Shown piece after piece: positions 1 to 8,718 of a stretch of DNA of 64,000 nt. A program made the translations under genes and the position numbers. The notes beneath the pieces are model-generated. The model saw only the letters and a list, made by a program, of their open reading frames with translations. It was not told where the DNA came from and ran no database searches. Every line of letters starts with the position of its first letter. Position 1 is the stretch's first letter. Source of the DNA: Clostridiales bacterium (GTDB taxonomy: Bacteria; Bacillota; Clostridia; Christensenellales; Aristaeellaceae); the NCBI GenBank assembly GCA_016930575.1, contig JAFGGL010000003.1:1-64000 (forward strand). The letters are read 5' to 3'.

Positions 1-1049
1 AGGAACTGGCGGATCATGTACTCCCCGCCCGTCAGGTTGCAGTCGCACTCCACCCACACGCCACCGTTGGGCTCCCAGCGGCCCCCGCGCACGGCTTCCC
101 CGATGCGCCTGAACAGCCCGGGGTAATGGCGGCGGATGATATCGGCGTGATAGGCCGAGGACTGGACGAAGCGGTACTCGGGGTACTGCGCCATCAGGTT
201 TAGCTGGTTTGCAAAGGTGCGGGCGCATTTTTTCTTGGTCTCGGCGATCGTCCACAGCCACGCGGTGTCCATATGGCTGTGCCCCGTCAGCCCCACGAAA
301 GCCGTGGTTCCGGCATTGCGCTTATCGAGTTGTTCCTTGAGCAGCGGGCGCGCGCCGCGCAGTGCGTTACGGAATGCTTCGTCCGTGCAGGCGTCGGGAT
401 CGTAGCGCAATTTCAGGTGCGCGTCGTAGAGCGCGTTTTCCACCTCGGCGCGGCGGAACGAGGTTTCGTCAAGCGCGTCGGCAAGCTCCAAAAGCGTCTC
501 CAGGTCGTACAGGAACGCAGCGATCTCCTCGTCCCGCGTGCAGACGTCCATCGGCCCGGTGGGGTAGGTATAGTCTTTTAGACTCAGTTCCGTAAAGGGC
601 ATGGTGCCGGGCATGTCGTGGAAGGCGTAGCATTCCAACGTAAGTTCCAGCGTCTCGCCCGCTTTCGCGCGGGTGGTGACGCAGCCGGCGAAATGCCGGC
701 CCGTCATGTTGGGCGGCTCCTTGGGCGTATAGATGCCGTGCGGCTCGCCGTCAAGCCACAGCATGGCCTCGTAGAATTTCGTTTTGGGGTACAGGTACAG
801 CGCCTGCCCGTCAAGCGCTACCGGCACGGTGAACGCGCCCTTGAACCATCCGTACGCGCCCTCGCCGCCCCAGCGGCCGTCCTCCGGCATCGGGCCGAAC
901 TGCGCGTCGTCCGGCATTTGGTGCTGTAGCGCCGTTTGGCAAAAGCGCGTGTCCACCGTTCCGACCGGAGCGTACAGGCGCGTTTCCAGGGTGCTCAGGA
1001 AACGCCGGAGTTTGAACTTGGTCTGTTCGATGCCCTGTTTGGCAAGCAT
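1..1049 (-). CDS. Alpha-mannosidase, GH38 family (C-terminus beyond the window)
   Basis: The reading frame is open from an ATG at 1049 to the window edge, about 349 codons, so only the N-terminal part is present. GH38 retaining alpha-mannosidases cleave terminal alpha-linked mannose from glycans. The visible part has an N-terminal beta-rich region and then the family metal/active-site motif HSHMDTAWLW at about residues 257-266, which is a late position and fits the longer MngB/yeast-type enzymes. A ribosome site (GAGGGA, 1056-1062) precedes the ATG. It is divergent from a second, shorter GH38 operon starting at 1257, so both probably respond to the same substrate. The catalytic aspartate lies outside the window, so activity cannot be checked. 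Confidence 0.9.
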   Translation of the reverse strand, partial: MLAKQGIEQTKFKLRRFLSTLETRLYAPVGTVDTRFCQTALQHQMPDDAQFGPMPEDGRWGGEGAYGWFKGAFTVPVALDGQALYLYPKTKFYEAMLWLDGEPHGIYTPKEPPNMTGRHFAGCVTTRAKAGETLELTLECYAFHDMPGTMPFTELSLKDYTYPTGPMDVCTRDEEIAAFLYDLETLLELADALDETSFRRAEVENALYDAHLKLRYDPDACTDEAFRNALRGARPLLKEQLDKRNAGTTAFVGLTGHSHMDTAWLWTIAETKKKCARTFANQLNLMAQYPEYRFVQSSAYHADIIRRHYPGLFRRIGEAVRGGRWEPNGGVWVECDCNLTGGEYMIRQF

Positions 1050-1087
1050 GATGGATCCCTCCTGGGTATGTCGTTGTCTGTGTTTTT

Positions 1088-1096
1088 ATTCTAGCA
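1088..1096 (-). promoter_or_regulatory. Extended -10 promoter element for the leftward mannosidase
   Basis: Read leftward, TGCTAGAAT is an extended -10 hexamer about 40 bases upstream of the 1049 start. No convincing -35 is seen, which is normal for extended -10 promoters. The assignment is by sequence only. Confidence 0.5.
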
Positions 1097-1177
1097 GGAT
1101 AAATTTGCTTACAAAAGACAACATATTGATGATACGGAACAGTTTCCTATCCCCGCCCTGTATTCCTCCCGAACCTG

Positions 1178-1186
1178 TGCTATACT
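1178..1186 (+). promoter_or_regulatory. Extended -10 promoter element for the rightward glycan operon
   Basis: TGCTATACT is an extended -10 element about 70 bases upstream of the GH172 start. The same TGTGCTATA-type element recurs before the genes at 23609 and 20239. The 207-bp divergent spacer (1050-1256) therefore appears to carry both promoters. I see no clear operator. Confidence 0.55.
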
Positions 1187-1256
1187 GCTGTTACATCAAT
1201 ATGCGATATACCCATCATATCATATGTGACCCAATGGCGAAACGGAGGCAATCATC

Positions 1257-2342
1257 ATGAATAATTTCCCGTTTTTTGGCCCCCTGGGCGGCATTGCGCT
1301 GCGGCGGAACGCGCAGTCGTTTTCCGTATGCGCGGAAAATCCCACCGGCGAAAAGGGCAAGGGCGGCATGGCGGAGCTTACGGACGGCGTATCCGGCGCC
1401 GCCGCGCGCGACCTTGGGCGCGGCTGGAAGGTCAACCCCTACCTGCGCATTCCCGCCGGCGAAACCGCGACCCTGATGGACGCTACAGGCCAGGGCAGTA
1501 TCGACCAGATCTGGCTCACCGTAAGCCGCCCGTGGCGAAACGGCATCCTCCGCTTTTACTGGGACGGCGCCGATACCCCCGCCGTGGAGTGCCCTGTGGG
1601 CGACTTTTTCTTAAGCGGCTGGAACGAATATACGCCCGTGCGCTCGCTTCCCGTATGCGTCAACCCGCACAACGGCTTCAACTGCTACTGGCCGATGCCG
1701 TTTAAAAAGCGCGCGCGCGTCACCTTTGAAAATCGCAGCGAGGAACGCTGCATCCTCTATTACCAGATGAATTACTCGCTTTATACCCTGCCGGAAGAAG
1801 CGCTGTACTTCTGCGCGCAGTTCCGCCGCAGGAACCCCCTGCCCTACAAGGAAGTCTATACGATTTTGGACGGCGTCACGGGCAAGGGCCACTTCGCGGG
1901 CACCTATATGGCCTGGGGCGTGAACAACTGCGGCTGGTGGGGCGAGGGCGAGATCAAGTTCTACATCGACGGCGACAGGGAATTCCCCACCATCTGCGGC
2001 ACGGGCACCGAGGATTACTTCGGCGGCGCGTACAACTTCGAGAACACCAAGACCCACGAATACGAGGAATTTTCCACGCCGTATTCGGGGCTTTGCCAGG
2101 TCGTCCGCCCCGACGGGCTGTATCGTTCCCAGACGCGCTTCGGCCTCTACCGCTTCCACCTGACCGATCCGGTGTGTTTCGCGCAGAACCTGCGCGTCAC
2201 CATCCAGGCGCTGGGCTGGCGTTCGGGCGGCCGCTACCTGCCCCAGCAGGACGACATCGCCTCCGTCGCCTTCTGGTATCAGGACGACCCCGCGCCTGCG
2301 CTGCCAACACTTCCCACCATCGACGACATGGAGATCATCTAG
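1257..2342 (+). CDS. GH172 (DUF2961) glycoside hydrolase
   Basis: This 361-residue protein matches the DUF2961 family, now classed as GH172. Characterised members act on furanosides (difructose dianhydride I synthase/hydrolase, D-arabinofuranosidases). The diagnostic stretch ICGTGTEDYFGG, with an acidic residue in the presumed active site, is at about residues 244-255, and the length is normal for the family. There is no signal peptide, so action is presumably cytoplasmic on imported oligosaccharides. It starts at an ATG 6 bases after GGAGGC and is followed 14 bases later by the GH38 gene. The substrate is not deducible; pairing with mannosidases suggests mixed mannose/furanose glycans. Confidence 0.88.
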   Translation: MNNFPFFGPLGGIALRRNAQSFSVCAENPTGEKGKGGMAELTDGVSGAAARDLGRGWKVNPYLRIPAGETATLMDATGQGSIDQIWLTVSRPWRNGILRFYWDGADTPAVECPVGDFFLSGWNEYTPVRSLPVCVNPHNGFNCYWPMPFKKRARVTFENRSEERCILYYQMNYSLYTLPEEALYFCAQFRRRNPLPYKEVYTILDGVTGKGHFAGTYMAWGVNNCGWWGEGEIKFYIDGDREFPTICGTGTEDYFGGAYNFENTKTHEYEEFSTPYSGLCQVVRPDGLYRSQTRFGLYRFHLTDPVCFAQNLRVTIQALGWRSGGRYLPQQDDIASVAFWYQDDPAPALPTLPTIDDMEII

Positions 2343-2356
2343 CAGGAGTATTGACC

Positions 2357-5134
2357 ATGCAAAAACGACTGGAACAGCTGAAAAAGCAAACGGGAAACCA
2401 ATACTGGGCGGAACGTATCGTAAGCGAACTGACGTATTTGCGCAACCTGCTGGGAGACGTCGGCGCGCTGGCCGCGTCGGTCGGACGCCTGGAAACGCAG
2501 TACAGGGAAACGGGCGCGATCACCAAACAGGCGGCGCTTGCGGAGGAAGCGGCGCTCGCCGGGTTCGGCGATCAGGCCAAGAGATTGTCGCTTGTCTGCG
2601 CGGCGCACGCGCACATCGACATGAACTGGATGTGGTCCATGCCCGAGACCGTGAATGTAACGATCGACACCTTCCAGACCATGCTCGATTTAATGGAGGA
2701 ATACCCCGCGTTCACCTTCACGCAGTCGCAGGCGTCCACCTACCAGATCGTCGAGCAATTCGCCCCGTCGATGCTGGAACCCATCAAGCGGCGCGTGCGC
2801 GAGGGCCGCTGGGAGGTCGCCGCCACGCACTGGGTGGAGCCGGACAAGAACATGATTTCCGCCGAATCCATGGCGCGGCACCTGCTGTGCACCAAGCGAT
2901 ATCTTTCCAAACTGCTGGATATCCCCCCCGATTCCCTGCAGTTGGATTACGAGCCGGACACCTTCGGCCATCCCACGGGCGTGCCCGAGGTCCTGAGCCA
3001 CGCGGGGGTGAAGTACATGTACCACTGCCGCGGCAACGAGGAGGAGGAGATATACCGCTTCCGCGCGCCCTCGGGCGCGGAGGTGCTAACCTACCGCGAA
3101 CCCAACTGGTACAACAACGAGATCGAACACAGGATGACCGCGTTCCTGCCGGCGTTTTGCAAACGCAACCATGTAAAGGGCGCGCTGAAGGTCTACGGCG
3201 TGGGCGACCACGGCGGCGGGCCCACGCGGCGCGATATCGAACGTTTGCTGGACATGCAGTCCTGGCCGCTGCTGCCGGAGATCCGCTTCGGGCGCATCGA
3301 CGAGTATTTCCGTTCCATAGAATCAAATAAGGACAAGTTCCCCGTGGTCGGCCGAGAGCTCAACTTCGTGTTCACGGGCTGCTATACCTCGCAGTCGCGC
3401 ATCAAGCGCGCCAACCGCATCGGCGAGGACCACCTCTACGACGCCGAGGCGCTGCACTGTTTTTCGCGGCTGGCGGGCGCCGAGCCCAGGCCGCCGGCGG
3501 ACTTCACGAAAGCCTGGCGGAACGTGCTGTTCAACCACTTCCACGATATCCTCCCCGGCTCCGGCGTGCGCGACACGCGCGAGTACGCCCTGGGCCGCTT
3601 CCAGGAGGCGGACAGCATCGCCACCGGCAGCATGAACCGCGCGATGCAGGCGATCGCCGCCACGGTGGATACCTCCGCGCTGGGCATGCCCGCGGGCGCG
3701 CAGAACAGCCCCGCCGAAGGCGCGGGCGCGGGGCACGGCGTTGTGGCCGGGGCGAAGCTGGAGTACAGGGGCTTTACCCAGCACTTCAACGTCAGCGATA
3801 TCTCCCGCGGCGGCGGCGACATCCGCGCGTTTGTGCTGTTCAACACCGCGCAGTACCCCCGCAGGGAGCGCGTGCAGCTCACCCTGTGGGACTGGGATCT
3901 GCCGCTTCTGGAAACGGCTGTATATGCCGCGGACAAGACGGAACTGCCCTTTGACGTGGTCGAAGACGACCAGCGCTATTGGGGGCACAGGTACGCCGTC
4001 ATCGCCTTTACGGCGGAAGCGCCGCCGCTGGGCTACGCCACGGTATATATCGCGCGGGCGAAGCAGTCGCGGCCCGCGCCCTATCAGGCAAACGACCGCG
4101 TTCATCACCGGAACAGGATGAACCCCGTGCTGGAGAACGGCAGTCTGCGTGCGGAGTTCGACCGCCGTACGCTTGCGTTGATTTCACTCACCGACAAACG
4201 CGCGGGGAAAGAACTGCTCGGCGCGCCCGCGCAGTTCCGGTTGATACGGGAAGAAAACGTCGGCTTCTTCTCCGCGTGGGAGGTCGGGCGCTACGGCACA
4301 ATCACAAACGTGCAGGAGGAGAACTTCGTGCACCTGAAGGAAGAGGAAACGGACGCGCTGTTTCCCCGCCTCAGGTACGAGCTTTCCTTCGGGCGTTCCG
4401 CGCTGCATGTGCGCGTGACGCTGGATAACGATATGCTGCGTTTTTCCGTCGAGCTCAACTGGCGCGAGGAAAGCGCGGAGGAACAGCCCGTGCCGCAATT
4501 GCAGTTCACCGTGCCCTACGCTTACAAGGCCGGGAGCATCCGCTGCGACGCGGCGGTCACGGCCGTAGACAGGAAGGAACTAAACCACGACATCCCCGCG
4601 CACCTGTACGCGGCGCCCGTGCATCCGGGCGGCGGCCTGATGCTGACGACCGACTGCAAATACGGCTACCGCGCCGTGGACAATGCCCTCAGCATCAGCC
4701 TGATCCGCTCCTCGCACTCGCCGGACAAGCTGCCCGAGACCGGCGTGCATACGATGGAACTCGGCATCGCAGCCGTGCCCGACTTCAGGGAAGAAACGCT
4801 GCATAGCCGCGCGTTTTGCTTCTCTCATCCGGTCTACGCGCGCTCCGCGCCCGTTCACAGGGGCAGCCTGCCGCCCGTGGCCAGCCTGCTGAACATCAAG
4901 GGCGGCGCGCGCGTCACCGCGGTGAAGCCCGCCGAAAACGGTACGGGGATCCTTGTGCGCATGGTGCAAAACGGCGGCAGGGAAGAAGCCGTCGCCCTGT
5001 CGCCCGCCGCCGCAGCAGAGACGACCGATATCCTGGAAAACGCGCAAGCGCCCCTGCCTGTCCAAAACGGGACGGCGGAAGTGAAGCTCAAGCCGCATAC
5101 GCTGCACAGCGTATGCATCACGCAAAAGGAGTAG
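2357..5134 (+). CDS. Alpha-mannosidase, GH38 family
   Basis: A 925-residue GH38 enzyme that releases mannose from alpha-mannosides. The Zn-binding/active-site motif HAHIDMNWMW is at residues 84-93, and the nucleophile motif DYEPDTFGH gives Asp201. It has the family's three-helix middle domain and a long beta-sandwich C-terminus. I chose the ATG at 2357 because AGGAG lies 9 bases upstream and because the open frame before it overlaps the GH172 gene. Its short N-terminus distinguishes it from the divergent GH38 at 1-1049, so the locus has two different GH38 subtypes. No secretion signal is seen. It lies directly upstream of an aldose epimerase (3-bp gap). Confidence 0.93.
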   Translation: MQKRLEQLKKQTGNQYWAERIVSELTYLRNLLGDVGALAASVGRLETQYRETGAITKQAALAEEAALAGFGDQAKRLSLVCAAHAHIDMNWMWSMPETVNVTIDTFQTMLDLMEEYPAFTFTQSQASTYQIVEQFAPSMLEPIKRRVREGRWEVAATHWVEPDKNMISAESMARHLLCTKRYLSKLLDIPPDSLQLDYEPDTFGHPTGVPEVLSHAGVKYMYHCRGNEEEEIYRFRAPSGAEVLTYREPNWYNNEIEHRMTAFLPAFCKRNHVKGALKVYGVGDHGGGPTRRDIERLLDMQSWPLLPEIRFGRIDEYFRSIESNKDKFPVVGRELNFVFTGCYTSQSRIKRANRIGEDHLYDAEALHCFSRLAGAEPRPPADFTKAWRNVLFNHFHDILPGSGVRDTREYALGRFQEADSIATGSMNRAMQAIAATVDTSALGMPAGAQNSPAEGAGAGHGVVAGAKLEYRGFTQHFNVSDISRGGGDIRAFVLFNTAQYPRRERVQLTLWDWDLPLLETAVYAADKTELPFDVVEDDQRYWGHRYAVIAFTAEAPPLGYATVYIARAKQSRPAPYQANDRVHHRNRMNPVLENGSLRAEFDRRTLALISLTDKRAGKELLGAPAQFRLIREENVGFFSAWEVGRYGTITNVQEENFVHLKEEETDALFPRLRYELSFGRSALHVRVTLDNDMLRFSVELNWREESAEEQPVPQLQFTVPYAYKAGSIRCDAAVTAVDRKELNHDIPAHLYAAPVHPGGGLMLTTDCKYGYRAVDNALSISLIRSSHSPDKLPETGVHTMELGIAAVPDFREETLHSRAFCFSHPVYARSAPVHRGSLPPVASLLNIKGGARVTAVKPAENGTGILVRMVQNGGREEAVALSPAAAAETTDILENAQAPLPVQNGTAEVKLKPHTLHSVCITQKE

Positions 5135-5137
5135 ACG

Positions 5138-6010
5138 ATGTTCCAGACGATCGCAAACGACGCGCTGAGCGTAACCGTCAACGAACGGGGCGCGGAGCTG
5201 TGGTCCGTGCGCGGGGAGACCGAATACCTCTGGCAGGGCGACCCGGCCGTCTGGGCGGACCGCGCGCCGACCATCTTCCCCTTCGTCGCGCGGCTTTACG
5301 GCGGCAAGTACACCGTGAACGGCGAACCCTACCGCCTGCCCATCCACGGCTTCGCGGTCCATTGCCTGTTTACGGCCGTCGAAAAAAGCCGGAACGCCGT
5401 CACGCTGGAGCTGAAGGATACCAAACTCACCCGCGCGCTGTACCCCTGGCCGTTTAGCTTCCGGGTGCGCTACGCGCTGTCCGGCAGCCGGCTGGACATC
5501 GGCTACAGCGTGGAAAACACGGGGGAGGAGACCATGTTCTTCGGCCTCGGCGGGCATCCGGGCTTCAACGTGCCGCTGGAGGACGGGCTTGCCTTTACCG
5601 ATTACGAACTGCGCTTCCAAGCGCCCTGCGCGCCCGAACGCGTGCAGTTCACGCCGGATTGCTTCATCACCGGCGAAACAAAGCCTTTTCCGCTTGAAAA
5701 CGGGGACACGCTGCGCCTGAAACACGATTCGTTTGACGACGACGCCGTCGTGCTTACGAGCGCGGCGAATGCCGTCACCCTGCAAACGAACAAGGGCAGG
5801 CGCGGCGTGCGCGTAAGCTATCCGCAGATGCCCTACCTGGGAATCTGGCACAGGCCGAAGACCGCCGCGCCCTACGTATGCATCGAGCCGTGGAGTTCCC
5901 TGCCCGCCAGGGACGGCGAGGTGACCGAATTTATCGGCCATCCCGGCCTTATCTCCCTGCCCGCGGGCGAAACCTATACGAACGCCTGGAGTATCGAAAT
6001 CCTGCAATGA
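5138..6010 (+). CDS. Aldose 1-epimerase family protein (LacX-like)
   Basis: A 290-residue galactose-mutarotase-fold protein. It carries PFVARLYGG near the N-terminus, a histidine in PIHGFA and a second in GGHPGFNVPL, which correspond to the His pair of aldose 1-epimerases. The likely role is to interconvert the anomers of the hexose released by the upstream glycosidases, since retaining enzymes release one anomer while the isomerase may need the other. LacX-like members are divergent from GalM and their substrates are often unknown. It is tightly coupled to the GH38 gene (3-bp gap) and followed by the isomerase. Confidence 0.85.
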   Translation: MFQTIANDALSVTVNERGAELWSVRGETEYLWQGDPAVWADRAPTIFPFVARLYGGKYTVNGEPYRLPIHGFAVHCLFTAVEKSRNAVTLELKDTKLTRALYPWPFSFRVRYALSGSRLDIGYSVENTGEETMFFGLGGHPGFNVPLEDGLAFTDYELRFQAPCAPERVQFTPDCFITGETKPFPLENGDTLRLKHDSFDDDAVVLTSAANAVTLQTNKGRRGVRVSYPQMPYLGIWHRPKTAAPYVCIEPWSSLPARDGEVTEFIGHPGLISLPAGETYTNAWSIEILQ

Positions 6011-6036
6011 CCGTTTCCCAGAAAGGAGGACCTGCT

Positions 6037-6555
6037 ATGGACGACAGGCAGTATGCCAAAACCAAGGCGCTGAAGATGCTCAAAGCCGCCGGCATCGCGC
6101 TGACAAAAACGGAGGAAGAAAACCTGGAGATCGCCGGTTTCGGCCTGAACGACTTGCTTTCGACGGGGCTTGAGCTGATCACCTACGTAAACACCGAGCG
6201 TTGCTGCGCCAAGGAACTGGTGCTCCTGCCGGGCCAGACCTGCCCCGAGCACCGCCATCCGCCCGGCTTCGGCGGCCCCGGCAAGGAGGAGACCTTCCGC
6301 TGCCGCGCGGGCGAGGTGTACCTGTACGTGCCGGGTAAAGCCACTCCTGCGCCAAAGGCAAAGCCGCCCGCGGGGGACGAAGCGCACTACACCGTGCGCC
6401 GCGAGATCGTGCTGCGCCCCGGCGAGCAGTACACGCTCATGCCCGACACGCTCCACTGGTTCCAGGGCGGGCCGCAGGGCGCGATCGTATCCGAATTCTC
6501 CACCGCCAGCCACGACGATACCGACGTGTTCACCCATCCCGGCATCATCCGATAG
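6037..6555 (+). CDS. D-lyxose/D-mannose ketol-isomerase, cupin type
   Basis: A 172-residue cupin resembling D-lyxose isomerases, which also convert D-mannose to D-fructose. Metal ligands are visible as EHRHPP (His72, His74), Glu84/85 in KEETF, and His140 in TLHWF. It is shorter than E. coli YdaE (about 227 residues), as in the compact clostridial forms. The ATG at 6037 follows a strong AAAGGAGGA site; the longer open frame upstream lies inside the epimerase gene. In this operon it would turn mannose from the two mannosidases into fructose for the PfkB kinase immediately downstream. Mannose as the physiological substrate is inferred from context. Confidence 0.82.
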   Translation: MDDRQYAKTKALKMLKAAGIALTKTEEENLEIAGFGLNDLLSTGLELITYVNTERCCAKELVLLPGQTCPEHRHPPGFGGPGKEETFRCRAGEVYLYVPGKATPAPKAKPPAGDEAHYTVRREIVLRPGEQYTLMPDTLHWFQGGPQGAIVSEFSTASHDDTDVFTHPGIIR

Positions 6556-6569
6556 GGGGAGGGGAGTAC

Positions 6570-7595
6570 ATGAACAGGTGTGGGATCATCGTCAGCGGCG
6601 TCGCGACGATCGACCGTATCATGATCGTGGACCACTACCCCAGGGAGGGCACCCTGATCGATATCGGCGAGCCCGCCATCTCCACGGGCGGGGCGCTTTG
6701 CAACGTGCTGCTGGATATCCATAAGCTCGATCCCTCCATCCCGCTGTACGCCGTGGGCGTCATCGGAAAAGACGAGTTGGGAGACAGGACCTACGCCGCG
6801 CTGCAGCGCGCCAAACACGCCAACCTGTCGGGCGTCGTGCGCGCGGGCAGGGCCTGCTACACCGACGTGTACGAAAGCAAGGAGACCAACCAGCGCACGT
6901 TCTTCCACCAGCGCGGCGCAAACCGGCTGCTGGACGTGGACCATTACGATCTGGAATTTTCCACGGCGAAGATACTCTCCGTGGGCTACGTGATGCTGCT
7001 GGACGCGCTGGACAGCCCCGACGCGGAGTACGGCACGCGCATGGCGCGGCTGCTCTGCGAGGCGCGGAGGCTCGGCATGGAAACCTGCATCGACGTCGTC
7101 AGCGTGCAGTCCGCGAAATTCCGCGAGACCGCCGTGCCCGCGCTCCGGCACGCCACCTACTGCGTGATCAACGAAACTGAAGCCCAGGAGATCACCGGCG
7201 TCATCCTGCGCGACGACGCGGGAGGACTTGTGGAGGAAAACGCCGCTCCCGCGCTCCGGTCGCTGCTCAAAGAGGGCGTGGACAAATGGGCGGTCATCCA
7301 CACGCCCGAGGCTTCCTTCGGCATGGACAAGGCGGGAGCGTTTTACCGCGAACAGGGGGCCAAGCTTGCCCACGGATTTATCAAGGGCACGGTCGGCGCT
7401 GGCGATGCGTTCTGCGCCGGTGTGCTGTGCGTGGCGCACGGCGGCGGCACATTGAAGCAGGCGCTGCGCGCGGGCAACGCGTCGGCCTGCTCGTCGCTGC
7501 GGCTGACGGGCGCCACGGAGGGCGTGCTGCCGCTGCCCGAAGCCCTGCGGCTGTACGACCAGCTCCACCATTTATGCGAACCTGAGGACGGGTGA
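6570..7595 (+). CDS. PfkB-family sugar kinase (probable fructokinase)
   Basis: A 341-residue ribokinase-fold (PfkB) kinase. The N-terminal glycine-rich strand (GVATIDRI) and the C-terminal signature GTVGAGDAFCAG with catalytic Asp279 are intact. PfkB enzymes phosphorylate sugars or nucleosides using ATP. Given the preceding mannose/fructose isomerase and the following mannitol-1-phosphate dehydrogenase homologue, fructose to fructose-6-phosphate is the simplest assignment, but tagatose, ribulose or another keto-sugar cannot be excluded. GGGGGAGGGGAG lies before the ATG. The stop is 7 bases before the next gene. Confidence 0.85.
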   Translation: MNRCGIIVSGVATIDRIMIVDHYPREGTLIDIGEPAISTGGALCNVLLDIHKLDPSIPLYAVGVIGKDELGDRTYAALQRAKHANLSGVVRAGRACYTDVYESKETNQRTFFHQRGANRLLDVDHYDLEFSTAKILSVGYVMLLDALDSPDAEYGTRMARLLCEARRLGMETCIDVVSVQSAKFRETAVPALRHATYCVINETEAQEITGVILRDDAGGLVEENAAPALRSLLKEGVDKWAVIHTPEASFGMDKAGAFYREQGAKLAHGFIKGTVGAGDAFCAGVLCVAHGGGTLKQALRAGNASACSSLRLTGATEGVLPLPEALRLYDQLHHLCEPEDG

Positions 7596-7602
7596 GGAAA
7601 GC

Positions 7603-8718
7603 ATGCGAAACGACTACGCGCTGATGATCGGCGCAGGCAACATCGGGCGCGGGTTCATCGGCCAGCTGTTCGGCGAGTGGGGGTTTCCCGTGGTGTTTTC
7701 CGACGTGGACCCAACGCTGATACGGCTGTTGAATCAATACCGCGAATACCCGGTCGTGCAGTTGTCCGGGGAGACGGAGACGACCTATACCGTTACAAAC
7801 GCAAGCGCCGTGGACGGCGCGGATCTGGACGCCGTGGCGCGGGCCGTGGCCGGGGCGAAGATCGCAGCGGTCTCGGTGGGCGCGAAGGCGCTCCGGTCCG
7901 TCGCGCCGGCGCTGGCCAAGGGTATCGCGCTGCGCTGCGAACAGGGCGCGCCGCCTTTGAATATCCTGATCTGCGAAAACCTGCTGGACGCCCAAAACCA
8001 CATGACCGGCCTGCTGCGGCCGCTGCTGGACGATCAGGGCAGGGCGTACCTGTCCGCGCATATCGGGTTGATCGAGACCTCGGTCGGGCGCATGATTCCC
8101 GTGCAGACGGAGGAAATGCGCGCGCTGCACCCGCTGGCGGTATTCACCGAGGCGTACTGCGAGCTGCCCGCCGACAGGGCGGCCTTCAAAGGCGGCGTGC
8201 CGGACTACCCGCACCTGAAACCCTACGCGCCGTTCCCCTTCTACGTGCAGCGCAAGATGTTCGTGCACAACATGGGGCACTCCGCCGCGGCGTACCTGGG
8301 GATGCGCAAGGGGTATGCATTCATCTGGCAGGCCGTGGAGGATAAGGAAATCCGCGATACCGTGAAGGCCGCGATGAAGGAAAGCTGCGCCGCGCTGTCC
8401 CGCGCCTGGGACGAGGATATCGCGGAGCTCAACGCCCACGCGGAGGGCCTGTTCCGGCGCTTTTCAAACCGCAAACTCGGCGACACCGTACAGCGCGTCG
8501 GGCGCGACCTGCCCCGAAAGCTCGGCGACAACGAGCGCTTCTTCGGCGCGGCCGGGCTGTGCGAGCGGCAGGGCGTGGAATACCCGGCCATCCGCGCGTG
8601 CATCCGCGCGGCGCTGAACCTGGACGACGGCAAGGATATTTCGCTTCTTGAGCTTCGCGGCCTCGCAAACGCCGCGATACTATCCCATATCAAGGAAATT
8701 CCGGAGGATAAACGATGA
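7603..8718 (+). CDS. Mannitol-1-phosphate 5-dehydrogenase family protein
   Basis: A 371-residue NAD-dependent long-chain polyol dehydrogenase. It opens with the MtlD-like Rossmann motif IGAGNIGRGFIG and carries a VHNMGHSAAAYLG segment with the catalytic-region residues of the mannitol dehydrogenase family. MtlD interconverts fructose-6-phosphate and mannitol-1-phosphate, which would drain reducing power in an anaerobe. No mannitol PTS is nearby, so the physiological direction is unclear, and the enzyme may use another sugar phosphate made in this pathway. It overlaps the next gene by ATGA (8715-8718), indicating translational coupling. Confidence 0.8.
   Translation: MRNDYALMIGAGNIGRGFIGQLFGEWGFPVVFSDVDPTLIRLLNQYREYPVVQLSGETETTYTVTNASAVDGADLDAVARAVAGAKIAAVSVGAKALRSVAPALAKGIALRCEQGAPPLNILICENLLDAQNHMTGLLRPLLDDQGRAYLSAHIGLIETSVGRMIPVQTEEMRALHPLAVFTEAYCELPADRAAFKGGVPDYPHLKPYAPFPFYVQRKMFVHNMGHSAAAYLGMRKGYAFIWQAVEDKEIRDTVKAAMKESCAALSRAWDEDIAELNAHAEGLFRRFSNRKLGDTVQRVGRDLPRKLGDNERFFGAAGLCERQGVEYPAIRACIRAALNLDDGKDISLLELRGLANAAILSHIKEIPEDKR

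Noticed and set aside
1937-2356. A 5' extension of the GH38 frame that would give a 1065-residue protein
   Set aside because: It overlaps the GH172 gene in another frame, its translation is Arg/His-rich and unlike GH38, and a good ribosome site precedes the ATG at 2357.
4580-6007. A 475-codon antisense frame across the GH38 and epimerase genes
   Set aside because: It is a GC-rich shadow with no family resemblance and no ribosome site; both sense genes are clear.
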